Shown: in pieces, positions 54,020 to 62,602 of the stretch
How the letters are laid out: each line of letters starts with the position of its first letter
Numbering within the stretch: the first letter of the stretch is position 1
Assembly (NCBI RefSeq): GCF_014352935.1
Contig: NZ_CP060694.1
Span: forward strand, 1,364,001-1,428,000
Length of the DNA stretch: 64,000 bases
Origin: Aliarcobacter cryaerophilus
GTDB taxonomy: Bacteria; Campylobacterota; Campylobacteria; Campylobacterales; Arcobacteraceae
Direction: 5' to 3'
Program-made: the position numbers and the translations under genes
The notes under the pieces: generated by a model
Databases searched by the model: none
Told to the model about the DNA's origin: nothing
The model's input: only the letters and a program-made list of their open reading frames with translations

Positions 54020-55140
54020 TGTTTAGATTATCAAACCTTATAAAATCAACTCTACAAGAGCAAAAAAGTAGAAGTTTAGATGGAAGTATTATAATTTGGA
54101 ATATGACAAATCGTTGTAATTTACTCTGTCACCACTGCTATAGCAAAGCTAGTGCAAATGAGAAAGAGAGTTTATCATTAGAAGATATTTTAAAAACTAT
54201 TCCAAAACTCAAAATTGCCAATATTAATTTTGTAATCTTTAGTGGAGGTGAGCCACTTTTAAGAAAAGATATTTTTGAAATTGCACAATGTATGAAAGAT
54301 AATAAAATTATGACTTATCTTTCAACAAATGGTACATATATAACAGAAAAAAATGCACAAAAAATCATAGATACTTTTAACTATATAGGTATTTCAATAG
54401 ATGGAATAGGAGAAGTTCACGACTATTTTAGAGGACAAAAAGGCTCATATGATAAAAGTATTGAGGCTATAAAAACTATTCAAAAATTAGGTGGAAATGC
54501 TGGTATTAGATTTACGATTACAAAAGAGACTGAAAGTAGTTTTTATGATATTTTTACCCTTGCTGAAGAGTTAAATGTGAACAAAATATATATCTCTCAT
54601 CTTGTATATTCAGGTCGTGGAAAAGAGAACCTTGAGATTGATATAAGTAAAGAAAAAAGAAAAGAGTATGTAAGCTTTATGATAAATAAGGCATTTGAGT
54701 ATTATGAAAATGGCAAAGATATAGATATTGTTACAGGAAATATGGAGATGGATGCCATAATACTTTTAAAAGAGTTTGAAAAAAAATATCCAGATTTTGT
54801 GAACTCTTTAAAAAATAGATTAAAATCTTGGGGTGGAAATAGTGCTGGGAAAAGACTTGGAAATATGGATTGGAATGGTTTTGTGAAACCAGACCCATTT
54901 TTTCCTATAACTATTGGAAACTATTTAGAAAAAGATTTTGATAAAATTTGGTTAGATGATAGTAATGAATTACTAAAAAAGCTAAGAGAATTTCCACGAA
55001 ATATAAAAGGGAAATGTAGCTCTTGCAAATATATAGATATTTGTAATGGTGGTTCAAGAAGTAGAGCTTATGCAATAAGTGGCGATTTATGGGATGAAGA
55101 TCCATCTTGTTATTTGACTTTAGAAGAGATAAAGGGGTAA
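54019..55140 (+). CDS. nirJ: Radical SAM heme d1 biosynthesis protein NirJ
   Basis: 373 residues. The radical SAM 4Fe-4S motif is CNLLCHHC at about 33-40, followed by FVIFSGGEPLLRKDIF (the GGE glycine-rich stretch), and the C-terminal SPASM-like cysteines CSSCKYIDIC with a last Cys near the end (EDPSC). NirJ removes two propionate chains from didecarboxysiroheme to form the oxo groups of heme d1. It overlaps the cytochrome gene by one base. Confidence 0.95.
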   Translation: MFRLSNLIKSTLQEQKSRSLDGSIIIWNMTNRCNLLCHHCYSKASANEKESLSLEDILKTIPKLKIANINFVIFSGGEPLLRKDIFEIAQCMKDNKIMTYLSTNGTYITEKNAQKIIDTFNYIGISIDGIGEVHDYFRGQKGSYDKSIEAIKTIQKLGGNAGIRFTITKETESSFYDIFTLAEELNVNKIYISHLVYSGRGKENLEIDISKEKRKEYVSFMINKAFEYYENGKDIDIVTGNMEMDAIILLKEFEKKYPDFVNSLKNRLKSWGGNSAGKRLGNMDWNGFVKPDPFFPITIGNYLEKDFDKIWLDDSNELLKKLREFPRNIKGKCSSCKYIDICNGGSRSRAYAISGDLWDEDPSCYLTLEEIKG

Positions 55141-55142
55141 AA

Positions 55143-56228
55143 ATGTTAAAAAAAATAGCTTTAAGTCTAATAGTAGCTAGTAGTTTATTTGCTAGTGAAA
55201 AAATATTTGTAGTTGAAAGAGAGAGTTCTAGCATAGCTATTATTGAAAATGATAAATTCAAAAATAGAATGGAGAACTTTAGAAATACAAATCACTCTGT
55301 TGTGAAATTTTACAAAGATGAAGCTTATGCAATCTCAAGAGATGGATATGTTATAAAGTTTGACCCAAAAAAAGAGATTATAGAAGCTGAATACAAAACT
55401 AGCAAAAGTGCAATAGGATTTGAAATATCAGAATACTTTGTAGCTGTTGCAAACTATGATGATAAAAGTGTTGATGTTTTAACAAAAGATTTAAAACCTC
55501 TAAAAAAAATAGTTACAAACTCACGAAATGTAGGGATAAAACTATATAAAAACTATATGATTTTTTCTCAAATGGATAGTGACATAATATCTGTTTATAA
55601 AGATTTAAATGAAGGAAAAAAAGAGCCAAATTTTGTTTTACATAAAGAGTTTAAAAATGCAGGTGAAATGCCTTTTGATGCTATGCTTCAAGAACAAAGT
55701 TATATAATGGGCTTTTTTAACTCTGCTTTTTTTGGAGTTGTTGATTTAGAGAAAATGGAGTATAAAAAAATAGATGTTTTTTTAGATGAAAAAAAACAAC
55801 AAGTTTTAAAAGTACCTCACTTTGGGTTTTGGAGTTTGAGTAAAGATGAGATTTTTATACCAGCAGTTGGAGATAATAAAGTTTTTGTTTATGATAAAAA
55901 ATTTAAATTCCTAAAATCAATAGATATAAAAGGAATGCCTGTTTTCACAAGTCTTAGCCCAAATAAAGATTTTTTAGCAGTAACATTTTCTGGAGAAGAT
56001 TTTCCATATTTACAAATTCTTGATACAAAAACTTTTAAAGTTATAAAAGAGTATAAATTTGATGGTAAAGTATTGCATGTAAGATGGTCAAATGATAAAA
56101 ATGAACTATATGTAAGTGTAAATGATACTAATAAAATAGAGGTTTTAGACACAATTACTTGGAAAAATATTAAAACTATAAATGATATTAAAAAACCTTC
56201 TGGTATATTTATTTTTGAGGAGAGATAG
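55143..56228 (+). CDS. nirF: Heme d1 biosynthesis protein NirF
   Basis: 361 residues; signal peptide (KKIALSLIVASSLFA), then a d1-type propeller without a cytochrome c domain (VERESSSIAIIENDKFKN, FEISEYFVAVANYDDKSVDV, FGFWSLSKDEIFIPAVG). NirF acts in the periplasm at the final stages of d1 formation. Start chosen at ATG 55143, with GGGG upstream and just after the nirJ stop; 55107 is rejected because it would overlap nirJ. Four bases before nirE. Confidence 0.9.
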   Translation: MLKKIALSLIVASSLFASEKIFVVERESSSIAIIENDKFKNRMENFRNTNHSVVKFYKDEAYAISRDGYVIKFDPKKEIIEAEYKTSKSAIGFEISEYFVAVANYDDKSVDVLTKDLKPLKKIVTNSRNVGIKLYKNYMIFSQMDSDIISVYKDLNEGKKEPNFVLHKEFKNAGEMPFDAMLQEQSYIMGFFNSAFFGVVDLEKMEYKKIDVFLDEKKQQVLKVPHFGFWSLSKDEIFIPAVGDNKVFVYDKKFKFLKSIDIKGMPVFTSLSPNKDFLAVTFSGEDFPYLQILDTKTFKVIKEYKFDGKVLHVRWSNDKNELYVSVNDTNKIEVLDTITWKNIKTINDIKKPSGIFIFEER

Positions 56229-56231
56229 AGT

Positions 56232-56966
56232 ATGAAAAAAGTATATTTAACTGGTGCAGGACCTGGAGATATTGAGCTTATGACTTTAAAAGCAGCAAGA
56301 GTTATAAAAGAGGCAGATGTGATTATATATGATAAACTTGCTAACCCTGAAATATTAGAGATGGCAAAAGATGGAACAGAGTTTATATTTGTAGGTAAAG
56401 AGTTTGGAAAACATTTAATACCGCAAGATGAGATAAATGAGATAATATATCAAGCTTCTCTTAAATACGATCTTGTAGTAAGATTAAAAGGTGGTGACCC
56501 TTTTGTATTTGGTAGAGGTGGAGAAGAAGCTCTTTATTTAAAAGAGCGTGGAGTTAAGTTTGAAATAATTCCAGGTATTACTTCAAGTATTAGCGTTCCT
56601 GCATACGCAGGAATTCCTGTAACTCATAGAGGAATTACTTGCTCTTTTAGAGTAGTCACTGGTCATGAAGCACCAAATAAAAAAGATACTCAAATAAATT
56701 GGGATAGTTTTATTGCAGACGAAACAATAGTATTCTTAATGGGAATCCATAATATAAAATTAATATCAAAAAAACTAATCAAAATTGGAAAACCATCTAC
56801 AACTCCTTGTGCTGTTATATCAAAAGGTACAACAAATGAGCAAAAAGTAATTGTTGGAACACTTGAAGATATTGCAGATAAAGCCAAAGAGATTCCAACT
56901 CCTGCGATAATCGTTGTTGGAGAAGTTGTAAAATTAAGAGAAGAGTTAAAGTGGTTTGAAGAGTAG
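56232..56966 (+). CDS. nirE: Uroporphyrinogen-III C-methyltransferase
   Basis: SAM-dependent enzyme making precorrin-2 from uroporphyrinogen III, the shared first step of siroheme and heme d1 synthesis. 244 residues with YLTGAGPGDIELMTLKAARV, VVRLKGGDPFVFGRGGEEA and PGITSSISVPAYAGIPVTHR, all SUMT signatures. It lacks the CysG dehydrogenase domain, which is encoded separately on the opposite strand at 57353. In this position it is named NirE; it could equally be called CobA. Confidence 0.95.
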   Translation: MKKVYLTGAGPGDIELMTLKAARVIKEADVIIYDKLANPEILEMAKDGTEFIFVGKEFGKHLIPQDEINEIIYQASLKYDLVVRLKGGDPFVFGRGGEEALYLKERGVKFEIIPGITSSISVPAYAGIPVTHRGITCSFRVVTGHEAPNKKDTQINWDSFIADETIVFLMGIHNIKLISKKLIKIGKPSTTPCAVISKGTTNEQKVIVGTLEDIADKAKEIPTPAIIVVGEVVKLREELKWFEE

Positions 56967-56985
56967 GAAACCCTACTTTTCAATT

Positions 56986-57366
56986 TTAAATTCCAAAAAA
57001 CTCTTTAACCCAAACTAACTCTTGACTGTTTAAATCTACTCTTTTTAGCTCTTGTTTATCTTTATTTAAAACTATTAAAATATTTCCATCTAGTCTTAAG
57101 TTATCTTTTCCCCACTCTTTATCAAGTTTATCAGTTATATGAAAAATCTGAGAGTTTTTTGGTTTCTCTTTTTCTCTTCCATCTTTATACACTATTGCTA
57201 ATCCGCCTGTTCTTTTCTCTATTGTATATGGAAGATACTCTTGCAAAATACCATAAACTCTTTCATTTTTATTTTCAGGTAAGGAATCTTTAAAGCCAAT
57301 AAAACCAACTACAAAAAATATAGCAACTAATAATATTAATAAAATATTTTTCTTATTTTTGTCCAC
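56986..57366 (-). CDS. Hypothetical protein with N-terminal membrane anchor
   Basis: Not recognised. 126 residues, one N-terminal helix (KNILLILLVAIFFVVGFIGF) and a hydrophilic C-terminal domain with no cysteines (VYGILQEYLPYTIEKRTGG, LRLDGNILIVLNKDKQELK). It starts with GTG, GGGAG seven bases upstream, and overlaps the precorrin-2 dehydrogenase gene by 14 bases, so they are co-translated. A role near tetrapyrrole or membrane proteins is possible but unproved. Confidence 0.7.
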   Translation of the reverse strand: MDKNKKNILLILLVAIFFVVGFIGFKDSLPENKNERVYGILQEYLPYTIEKRTGGLAIVYKDGREKEKPKNSQIFHITDKLDKEWGKDNLRLDGNILIVLNKDKQELKRVDLNSQELVWVKEFFGI

Positions 57367-57934
57367 TTTTTTTCTCCCATGAATTTATATAATCTTTTAC
57401 TTTATTGTCAAAATATCGCATTCTCTCTTTTCCTTTTGGAATTGTGCTTCTCAACTCTTTTAACTCTTTTAAAAAATCTTCAACTCCTTCTGGAATTAAA
57501 TTAGAAAGAAATGTTTTGAAATTTTTTGCAAATGCAGGAGAGCTTCCACTTGTAGAAATTGCAACAGTTAAATCCCCTCTTTTAATATATGAAGGGAAAA
57601 TAAAATCACAATACTGCTGTAAATCTACACAGTTACAAAGAATCTTATACTCTCTTGTCTCAAAATAGATATCCTCTTGTAGCACAAAATCATCTACAGC
57701 AACAATAACTATATCATAACCTTTAGCATCACCTTTTTCATACTCTTTTTGAAAAATCTTAAGACTATGTTTATCTATTAAATCATCTATTTTTTCACTA
57801 AAATTTTTTGAAATCAAAGTAATATTTGAAGAAAAATTCAAAAGATGTTCTAACTTTTCTAAAGCTATATTACCACCACCAACTATCAAAATAGTTTTAT
57901 CATCAAATTTTAAAAAAGCTGGAAAATATGCCAC
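57353..57934 (-). CDS. Precorrin-2 dehydrogenase / sirohydrochlorin ferrochelatase (CysG N-terminal domain)
   Basis: 193 residues corresponding to the N-terminal half of CysG or to Met8. NAD-binding GGGNIALEK in ILIVGGGNIALEKLEHLLNF, CNCVDLQQYCDFIFPS, and the SDGxSP-type STSGSSPAFAK loop are present. It oxidises precorrin-2 to sirohydrochlorin and probably inserts iron to give siroheme, the substrate of NirDL. It starts with GTG at 57934, preceded by AAGGA. Transcribed away from nirDL across 124 bases. Confidence 0.92.
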   Translation of the reverse strand: MAYFPAFLKFDDKTILIVGGGNIALEKLEHLLNFSSNITLISKNFSEKIDDLIDKHSLKIFQKEYEKGDAKGYDIVIVAVDDFVLQEDIYFETREYKILCNCVDLQQYCDFIFPSYIKRGDLTVAISTSGSSPAFAKNFKTFLSNLIPEGVEDFLKELKELRSTIPKGKERMRYFDNKVKDYINSWEKKSGQK

Positions 57935-58058
57935 TAAAAATCCTTTTTTTATATATTTTATTCTATCAAAGCTTATGCTATTCTATCTTAATTTAAGTCA
58001 ATCTATAAAAATTATTATTAAGTTAAAATTTTTTTAATTTAAAATAGGAGAGAAAAAT

Positions 58059-59081
58059 ATGACACAAATTCCCCAACTAGAACTAAAAAATGAAGTTCTA
58101 CTTAGAATCCAAAAAAATTTTCCACTTGCAAAAAAACCTTTTCTTAATATTGCAAATGAACTTCATACAACAGAGGAGAGAGTTTTAGAAATTTTAAATG
58201 AAGCAAAAAGAGATGGTATTATAAGACAAACATCTGCTATTTTTGATACAAAAAAGCTAGGATATAAATCATCTTTAGTAGCATTTGAAATTGAAGAGAA
58301 AGATATACCAAATGCTGTAAAAATTTTAAACTCTCATCCTGGAATCTCTCATAACTACGAAAGAAATCACTCTTTTAATATTTGGTTTACTATTGCTATA
58401 GCTCCAAATTCTAATTTGGGACTAGAAAAAAGTATTGAAATTTTAGCTAAAAAAACAAATGCAAAGAATTATATAATACTTCCAACTTTAAAATTATTTA
58501 AAATTTCAGTAAAACTTGATACTACAAATAAAGAGGAAAAACAAGAGAAGTTAATTCAAAAAAGTTTTACAAATCTTGATTTATCAGAGTCTCACTACAA
58601 ATTTATCAAACTTTTACAACAAGATATAGAGTTTAAAAGTGAGCCTTTTAAATTTATAGTTGATGAGCTAAATATTAGCTATGATGAACTTTTTACAACT
58701 GTTCAAGAGTTTATAAACTCTGGTGTTATGCGAAGATTTGCCTCAATTTTAAATCATAGAAAAGCTGGTTTTAGTGCAAATGCTATGGTTGTTTGGGATA
58801 TTGATGAAAAAAAATCTCAAGATATAGGAGAAATAGCAGCATCTTTTAGTGCGGTAAGTCACTGTTATTTAAGACCTCAATATCCAAACTGGAAATACAA
58901 TCTTTTTACAATGATTCATGGTAAAACCGAAGATGATACTCAAAAAACAATAGAAGATATAGCAAATAAAATTGAATATAGAGACAAAATGGCACTATAC
59001 TCAAGTAAAGAGTTTAAAAAAGTAAGAATTATTTACTTTAGTGATGAGTTTGAAAACTGGGAAAAAGAGAATAATAATTAA
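58059..59081 (+). CDS. nirDL: Siroheme decarboxylase, fused NirDL-type
   Basis: Turns siroheme into 12,18-didecarboxysiroheme. The 340-residue protein is a tandem of two Lrp/AsnC-like modules, each with a winged helix and a ferredoxin-like part: DGIIRQTSAIFDTKKLGYKS in the first and SGVMRRFASILNHRKAGFSA in the second. That equals NirD plus NirL (or AhbA/AhbB) in one chain. GGAG is placed before the ATG. It is not a DNA-binding regulator, although automatic annotation often calls it AsnC family. A weak FNR-like site (TTAATttaaGTCAA, 57988-58001) lies upstream. Confidence 0.92.
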   Translation: MTQIPQLELKNEVLLRIQKNFPLAKKPFLNIANELHTTEERVLEILNEAKRDGIIRQTSAIFDTKKLGYKSSLVAFEIEEKDIPNAVKILNSHPGISHNYERNHSFNIWFTIAIAPNSNLGLEKSIEILAKKTNAKNYIILPTLKLFKISVKLDTTNKEEKQEKLIQKSFTNLDLSESHYKFIKLLQQDIEFKSEPFKFIVDELNISYDELFTTVQEFINSGVMRRFASILNHRKAGFSANAMVVWDIDEKKSQDIGEIAASFSAVSHCYLRPQYPNWKYNLFTMIHGKTEDDTQKTIEDIANKIEYRDKMALYSSKEFKKVRIIYFSDEFENWEKENNN

Positions 59082-59095
59082 AAATGGAGTATAAA

Positions 59096-59491
59096 ATGAA
59101 ACTTTTTTTTGAACTTGAAATTGCCTATATTTTTATAGCTATATTTTTTCTTATAGTAACAGCTATTGTAACCACAAGAAAATTTTCTCCACCAAATAGC
59201 TTTAAAAAAGTTTTTCCACCTGTTTTAATATTTCTAATTATTGCAATTTTTGCTCATTTTAAAGTTACAACTTCAAGAATGGCTGAAGTTGAAAGTGAGT
59301 TTTTAAAAGGTGAAACAGTTCTTTGTGAAAATAGAACAAAAAGAGAAGTTTCAAAATCAATTATGATAAATGATAAATTAGGTTGGAATTTAAAAGATAA
59401 TATATTTTCAAATCCTGAATATTTTAAAAATTTTCATAGCGCAAGATGTGTAAAAATGCTTGAAAATATGAAAAAAGAGTATATAAAATAA
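59096..59491 (+). CDS. Two-helix membrane protein with two cysteines
   Basis: Not recognised. 131 residues: two membrane helices (YIFIAIFFLIVTAIVTT; KKVFPPVLIFLIIAIFAHF) and a soluble C-terminal part with two conserved-looking cysteines (TVLCENRTKRE and SARCVKMLENM) that might bind heme or form a disulphide. I chose ATG 59096, because GGAG lies inside the codons after the earlier ATG (59084) and six bases before this one. Close to nirDL, so it probably belongs to the denitrification set. Confidence 0.7.
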   Translation: MKLFFELEIAYIFIAIFFLIVTAIVTTRKFSPPNSFKKVFPPVLIFLIIAIFAHFKVTTSRMAEVESEFLKGETVLCENRTKREVSKSIMINDKLGWNLKDNIFSNPEYFKNFHSARCVKMLENMKKEYIK

Positions 59492-59524
59492 GCAACAAAT
59501 TGCTTATTTTATTAAAATTGTATT

Positions 59525-60016
59525 TTAGCTAGCATCTTTTTGCCACTTTCTTTTTAGATTATGAATATAAATTATTAGAATAAAAAAGATAGAGGATGTT
59601 ATTCCCAAAGCTACAAGTAAACTAGTTTCACTAGGTATTGTCTCAAGTAAAATAAGTTTTCTAATTATAACAACAAAAGCTATTTCCAAAAATGTCAAAG
59701 AGTAATCAAAGCCATTTTTAATAAAAAGAGTTTTTACAATTGCAATTACAATCAAAGTAAAAAGACCATCTGTTAATATAGTCTTAATAGAAGAGAAATT
59801 CAAAGCTCCTTGCTCTATAGTAAAAGCTATTAATTTATATCCTAAACTCAACAAACAAACTGCTAAATATATAATCATTATTACAATAAAAATATATTTA
59901 AGCATATTTATAACTCTTAAAAGTATAGTATCTACTCTACTTTCTAGAACTTTATCTATACTATTTACTTTAAAAAAAACTCTCTCTATAAAACTCTTTT
60001 TCTCTTTTTCATCCAT
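59525..60016 (-). CDS. PsiE-like phosphate-starvation-inducible membrane protein
   Basis: 163 residues with four membrane helices (YIFIVIMIIYLAVCLLSLGY, LFTLIVIAIVKTLFI, LTFLEIAFVVIIRKLI, LLVALGITSSIFFILIIYI). The pattern fits the PsiE family. ATG 60016 is chosen, with AAAGG six bases upstream, rather than GTG 60034. Function of PsiE proteins is not known; expression with phosphate limitation is from the family, not from this locus. Confidence 0.75.
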   Translation of the reverse strand: MDEKEKKSFIERVFFKVNSIDKVLESRVDTILLRVINMLKYIFIVIMIIYLAVCLLSLGYKLIAFTIEQGALNFSSIKTILTDGLFTLIVIAIVKTLFIKNGFDYSLTFLEIAFVVIIRKLILLETIPSETSLLVALGITSSIFFILIIYIHNLKRKWQKDAS

Positions 60017-60079
60017 CTTCGACCTTTTGAACACTCACAAAATTTTTTGAGAATAGTATCCAAAAAAAACATAAAAAAA

Positions 60080-61015
60080 TTAATTTTTATCTATTATATC
60101 TTTTATAGCATCTATAAAATTATCATTATAATTTACACATTTACAAACTTTATAATCTAATATTCCTAAATCTTGTGAAATATGTCTATATTCAATATCA
60201 AGTTCAAAAGTAGTTTCAGAGTTATCAACTATAAAAGATAGTGGATAAATAATAACTTTTTGATCTTTAAAATTTTTTAACATATCTTCAAGAGATGGCT
60301 CAAGCCACTTCAAAGGACCAACTTTTGATTGATATGCAAGATTTATTGATTTGAAGTTTATATTTTTATCTTTTAATTTTTGACTTAAAATCTCAACATG
60401 CTCAATCATCTGTTTTTCATAAGGATCACCATTATCTACAATTTTTTGAGGTAAACCATGGGCTGAGAATATTAGATTAAAATCATCTTTTCCATCTTGA
60501 ATTCTTTTGATTTCATCTACAATACAACTATTAAATTTATCATTTCTATAAAAATCATATATAGATTTTATTTTGAAACTATTTTTTGCAAACTTAATAA
60601 AATCTTCTAAAGATGATTTTGTAGTTGTTGTAGAGTATTGAGGATATAAAGGAAGAAGTAAAACTTCTTCTATACCATCTTTTTTTAAATTTTCAACAAC
60701 ATCTTTTGCAAAAGGTGGAGTATATCGCATAACCTGATATGTTTTAAAATTTTTAATTTTTTCATTACATTTTTCTACTAATTTTTCAGTTAAAGGATTT
60801 ATAGGAGAGCAATTTCCTATAAGCTCATAGTTTTTCCAAGCTTCATTTAATCTTTTATTTACAATCAAAGAAGCTACTATTTTTCTTATAAATGAACTTT
60901 TTATAGTCAAAATATTTTCATCATTAAACATATTTGTTAAAAACATTTTTAACTCATTTTTATCTCTAGCTCCACCCATATTTAAAAGTATCAAAGCTCT
61001 TTTTTTATTTTCCAT
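60080..61015 (-). CDS. hemH: Ferrochelatase
   Basis: Inserts iron into protoporphyrin IX, the last step of heme b synthesis. 311 residues. The catalytic His is in LIFSAHGLPQK near 183; the Glu is in DNSETTFELDIEY near 266; and KRALILLNMGGARDKNELKM begins the N-terminal domain. No C-terminal extension. It overlaps the ABC ATPase gene by 11 bases. Heme b from this enzyme is needed for NorB, NorC and other cytochromes in the cluster. Confidence 0.96.
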   Translation of the reverse strand: MENKKRALILLNMGGARDKNELKMFLTNMFNDENILTIKSSFIRKIVASLIVNKRLNEAWKNYELIGNCSPINPLTEKLVEKCNEKIKNFKTYQVMRYTPPFAKDVVENLKKDGIEEVLLLPLYPQYSTTTTKSSLEDFIKFAKNSFKIKSIYDFYRNDKFNSCIVDEIKRIQDGKDDFNLIFSAHGLPQKIVDNGDPYEKQMIEHVEILSQKLKDKNINFKSINLAYQSKVGPLKWLEPSLEDMLKNFKDQKVIIYPLSFIVDNSETTFELDIEYRHISQDLGILDYKVCKCVNYNDNFIDAIKDIIDKN

Positions 61016-61589
61016 TTTCCAACCTTATTATTTCATTACTGCACCAGTAAGCCATATCTATATCGTGAGTTACAAGTAAAATTCCACAATCACTTAGAAG
61101 ATTTACAATTAATTTCATAGTATCATAAGCAATTATATTATCTAGTGCGGATGTTGGTTCATCTATTAAAAGCAAATCTGGTTTTAATAAAATTGCTCTT
61201 AAAATAGAACATCTTTGAAGTTGCCCTCCACTTAATTCATATGGTTTTTTATGTAAAAGTGATTCTTCTAAGCTTAATTTATACAAAATATTATCAACTT
61301 CATCTTTAAAATCTCGGTTTACTACATCTTTTATCTGCTCAAAAATTGTATATGTTGGATGAAAAGAGGAAAAAGGATCTTGAAAAATCATAGCTGTTTT
61401 ACTTTTTTTTATCTCTCCACTTTTTTGTTTTAAATTTCCTAAAATAAGTTCAAAAAGTGTGGTTTTACCACTTCCACTCTTTCCAAAAATTGTTTTTAAT
61501 TCACCTTTTTTAAGTTCTAAATCAAAATTTTCAAATATAAAGTTATTTTTTTTGTATCCAAATGTTAGTTTTTTTATCTCTAATACCAA
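61005..61589 (-). CDS. ABC transporter ATP-binding protein (oligopeptide/nickel type)
   Basis: 194 residues with a full ATPase: Walker A GKSGSGKTTLF, signature YELSGGQLQRC, Walker B LLLIDEPTSALDN, and the switch His in VTHDIDMAYW. The Q-loop MIFQDPFSSFHPTYT resembles the peptide/nickel (DppF/OppF-like) family. No permease or binding protein gene is nearby in the window. I chose TTG 61589, with AGAGGT upstream, over TTG 61628. Overlaps hemH by 11 bases, so heme- or metal-related transport is possible. Confidence 0.85.
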   Translation of the reverse strand: MVLEIKKLTFGYKKNNFIFENFDLELKKGELKTIFGKSGSGKTTLFELILGNLKQKSGEIKKSKTAMIFQDPFSSFHPTYTIFEQIKDVVNRDFKDEVDNILYKLSLEESLLHKKPYELSGGQLQRCSILRAILLKPDLLLIDEPTSALDNIIAYDTMKLIVNLLSDCGILLVTHDIDMAYWCSNEIIRLENGK

Positions 61590-61740
61590 ATTAAAACCTC
61601 TATTTTTTAATTTTGAAACATTATACAATAAATAGAATGGGTAATTTGAAAAACTAAAGAAATATATTTGAGAAGATAAGATATTTTTAAAAGAGTTAAA
61701 GGATCTTAAGTGAAACTTTAAAACTATTTAAAACTAAAAT

Positions 61741-61881
61741 TTATTTATTTTGAAGATATTCTTTTGCAATTTTAATACATAAACCAGACTTCGAACTTGC
61801 ATCTATTAGGCTTTCACCATTATTTATAAGTCTTAAAAGTACTAACTGTTTTATTTTTATACTAATATTTGTTATTGACAT
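61741..61881 (-). CDS. Small 46-residue protein
   Basis: Too short for most ORF calls. ATG at 61881 with AAGGAG five bases upstream; opens MSITNISIKIKQLVLLRLIN, continues NGESLIDASSKSGLC and ends IAKEYLQNK. The middle looks like a helix-turn-helix of about 20 residues (SLIDASSKSGLCIKIAKE), so a tiny DNA-binding protein is possible. It lies after the cold-shock gene, separated by a hairpin. Reality rests mainly on the ribosome site. Confidence 0.5.
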   Translation of the reverse strand: MSITNISIKIKQLVLLRLINNGESLIDASSKSGLCIKIAKEYLQNK

Positions 61882-61911
61882 TTTTCTCCTTTGTAATATT
61901 TATATTGTCTG

Positions 61912-61937
61912 AATATGGTTTATAAATAAACCATATT
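61912..61937 (-). terminator. Hairpin after the cold-shock gene
   Basis: AATATGGTTTA, loop of four, then its complement: an 11-base perfect stem four bases after the cold-shock gene stop. It lacks a strong T run on the minus strand, so it may only attenuate transcription into the small ORF. Confidence 0.5.
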
Positions 61938-61940
61938 TGA

Positions 61941-62159
61941 CTAGATAGAAGAAACGTTTTTTGCTTGAGGACCTTTTTCGTTTCTACCAATTTCAAAAGA
62001 CACCTTTTGACCTTCTATTAAATTAACTCGTCCATAACCTGAAGAGTTAACTTCACTATGATGAACAAAAAACTCATCATTTCCATTTTCTATTTGGATA
62101 AATCCAAAACCTTTTTCTGTGTTGAACCATTTTACTGTTCCAATATTTTGAGTTGCCAT
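61941..62159 (-). CDS. Cold-shock protein (CspA family)
   Basis: 72-residue single-stranded nucleic-acid-binding protein, one cold-shock domain. RNP1 is KGFGFIQIE, RNP2 is EFFVHHSEV, both intact (one His replaces the usual Val/Phe pattern FVHxS). AAGGA is seen before the ATG. Binds RNA and helps translation under stress or generally, from family knowledge. The upstream 443 bases hold its promoter, perhaps near 62205-62215 (TATTATA on the minus strand). Confidence 0.95.
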   Translation of the reverse strand: MATQNIGTVKWFNTEKGFGFIQIENGNDEFFVHHSEVNSSGYGRVNLIEGQKVSFEIGRNEKGPQAKNVSSI

Positions 62160-62602
62160 TGCAATTCCTTAAGTTTAATTTACTTCTTATTGAAGTATGT
62201 GATGTTTATATAATAAGGAGTTATATTTTTAATAGATGTTCGTATTAACTTTGTAAGTATCAATAAAAGCAAACTAAAGATGTCATAAAACTCTAATCAT
62301 CTTTAACAAAAAGATTCTATCTGAAAAAATAGATAAATGCAAACTTTATTATTTACGGTATGATTATGTTATTTTATAATAGTTTGGCAAGATAATTTAA
62401 ATATTTTAGTTTAAATACAAACTAATCAGTAACAACTGAATATTTTTTATTTATTACAAACATATATAAAAAATGTAAAATAACTAGATATTGAGATTTT
62501 CCACTATCTCTTTTTGTAAAATTACTCTGTTTTAAAATAGAACTAAAAATAGATAAATATAATATTTAAAAAATTTGCTATGCTACACAAGAGGAACTTA
62601 GA
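62160..62602. other. Gene-free intergenic stretch
   Basis: 443 bases between the divergent cold-shock and phosphatase genes. I see no supportable ORF. It holds a small hairpin (ACTTC/GAAGT, 62181-62195) in the cold-shock leader and a weak terminator-like GAGAT-8-ATCTC followed by T5 near 62493. Otherwise AT-rich sequence suited to promoters. Confidence 0.6.

Noticed and set aside
57988-58001. FNR box before nirDL
   Set aside because: Matches only eight of ten consensus bases and no -10 box at proper spacing; mentioned but not listed as a feature.
58059-59081. Lrp/AsnC transcription factor
   Set aside because: Two tandem modules with decarboxylase-type motifs beside nirJ and nirF mark it as NirDL, not a regulator.
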